From assembly GCF_006658505.1 (NCBI RefSeq), contig NZ_VFUZ01000006.1, positions 186,001 through 250,000 on the forward strand: a DNA stretch of 64,000 nt, given 5' to 3'. Below the pieces are notes generated by a model that saw only the letters and a program-made list of their open reading frames with translations, was not told the origin of the DNA and did no database searches. Positions 63,701 to 64,000 of the stretch are shown here, one piece after another; position 1 is the stretch's first letter, and each line of letters begins with the position of its first letter. The DNA comes from Mesorhizobium sp. B2-4-15 (GTDB taxonomy: Bacteria; Pseudomonadota; Alphaproteobacteria; Rhizobiales; Rhizobiaceae). The translations under genes and the position numbers were made by a program.

Positions 63701-64000
63701 ATGAAGCTTTTGTCGACCACGATTTTGTGCACCGGGATCCTCATCGCGGGAGCCGCGCATGCTGCGGACAAGGTAACCGTCAGCATCGCGACGGGCGGCG
63801 GTTCGACCCAGGAAGGGGGACGGGCCGTCCTGTGGGGGCCGGCTAGCGAGAAGCTCGGCTACGCCTATATCGATGACACCATCGACGAAGGACTGAACGC
63901 GGTTCGGCTGCAGGTCGGCGCTAACAACGTCACCTACGACATCGTACAGATGGCGGCCTACGAAGCCGGTCTCGGCGGCAAGGAAGGAATCCTGACTCCG
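63701..64000 (+). CDS. ABC extracellular solute-binding protein, start only
   Basis: The first 100 codons are in the window. A signal peptide (MKLLSTTILCTGILIAGAAHA) is followed by DKVTVSIATGGGSTQEGGRAV, a PotD/SBP-family-1-like opening. GGGAAGGAA precedes ATG 63701. Divergent from iolD, so it probably belongs to a transporter for the substrate processed by that operon. The rest lies beyond the window edge. Confidence 0.75.
   Translation, partial: MKLLSTTILCTGILIAGAAHAADKVTVSIATGGGSTQEGGRAVLWGPASEKLGYAYIDDTIDEGLNAVRLQVGANNVTYDIVQMAAYEAGLGGKEGILTP

Overview
The window looks like accessory DNA of a rhizobium-type alphaproteobacterium, most likely Mesorhizobium or a close relative. Support comes from the high G+C, a DUF680 secreted peptide, many LysR/ABC/Gfo-Idh catabolic genes, an AlpA-type excisionase, and two copies of a guaA 3'-end sequence, a known integration target of Mesorhizobium ICEs. 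There are no rRNA, tRNA or CRISPR loci. The genus is inferred from gene content, not from a marker gene.

Layout. 1-6.5 kb: a leftward four-gene operon (Rieske oxygenase, its flavin/[2Fe-2S] reductase, a HisC-like aminotransferase, a GlcD-like FAD oxidoreductase cut by the window edge) divergent from a LysR gene, then a VapBC toxin-antitoxin pair with a palindromic operator. 6.5-12.5 kb: an 18-bp guaA-end repeat and an IS66-like scar, then a flavin electron-transfer module (FMN-binding protein, ApbE, RnfD-FNR fusion). It converges on a PepSY/response regulator/histidine kinase operon, and both operons carry the same TGACAG-type tandem box upstream. 12.5-28 kb: a stress- and signalling-flavoured stretch with a pyruvate-oxidase-like enzyme, a PEP-mutase/isocitrate-lyase-family enzyme, a 49-residue membrane protein, a 33-residue lasso-type leader peptide, a frameshifted 'plasmid stabilization' protein, an AI-2E-family exporter, CsbD, and two very large soluble sensor kinases, one with nine 92-residue HAMP units. 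28-37 kb: a zinc-homeostasis cluster (Zur, CobW-type GTPase, HupE-like permease, ZnuACB-type importer) with three GTTA-N5-TAAC candidate Zur boxes. 37-38.3 kb: a second guaA-end repeat, an AlpA/RDF-like gene and an IS3 OrfA remnant, consistent with stacked or decayed integrative elements.

38.3-64 kb is a catabolic region. It holds a spermidine/putrescine-type ABC importer, a frameshifted Gfo/Idh gene and an IclR regulator. Next come a dipeptide-type ABC system (binding protein, two permeases, double ATPase), an SDR, a galactonate-dehydratase-like enolase, an aldehyde dehydrogenase and two tandem paralogous molybdopterin oxidoreductases. A long hairpin separates these from a leftward set of an intact Gfo/Idh dehydrogenase, a sugar-phosphate isomerase/epimerase and an IolD-like ThDP hydrolase. 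The start of another solute-binding protein lies divergently at the right edge. Together these suggest uptake and oxidation of a sugar acid, cyclitol or related polyol. The actual substrate cannot be read from the sequence.

The best candidates for something undescribed are the TCS/PepSY-linked flavin relay with its shared operator, the Rieske/HisC/GlcD operon, the tandem molybdoenzymes in a sugar-acid operon, and the pair of guaA-derived att repeats.
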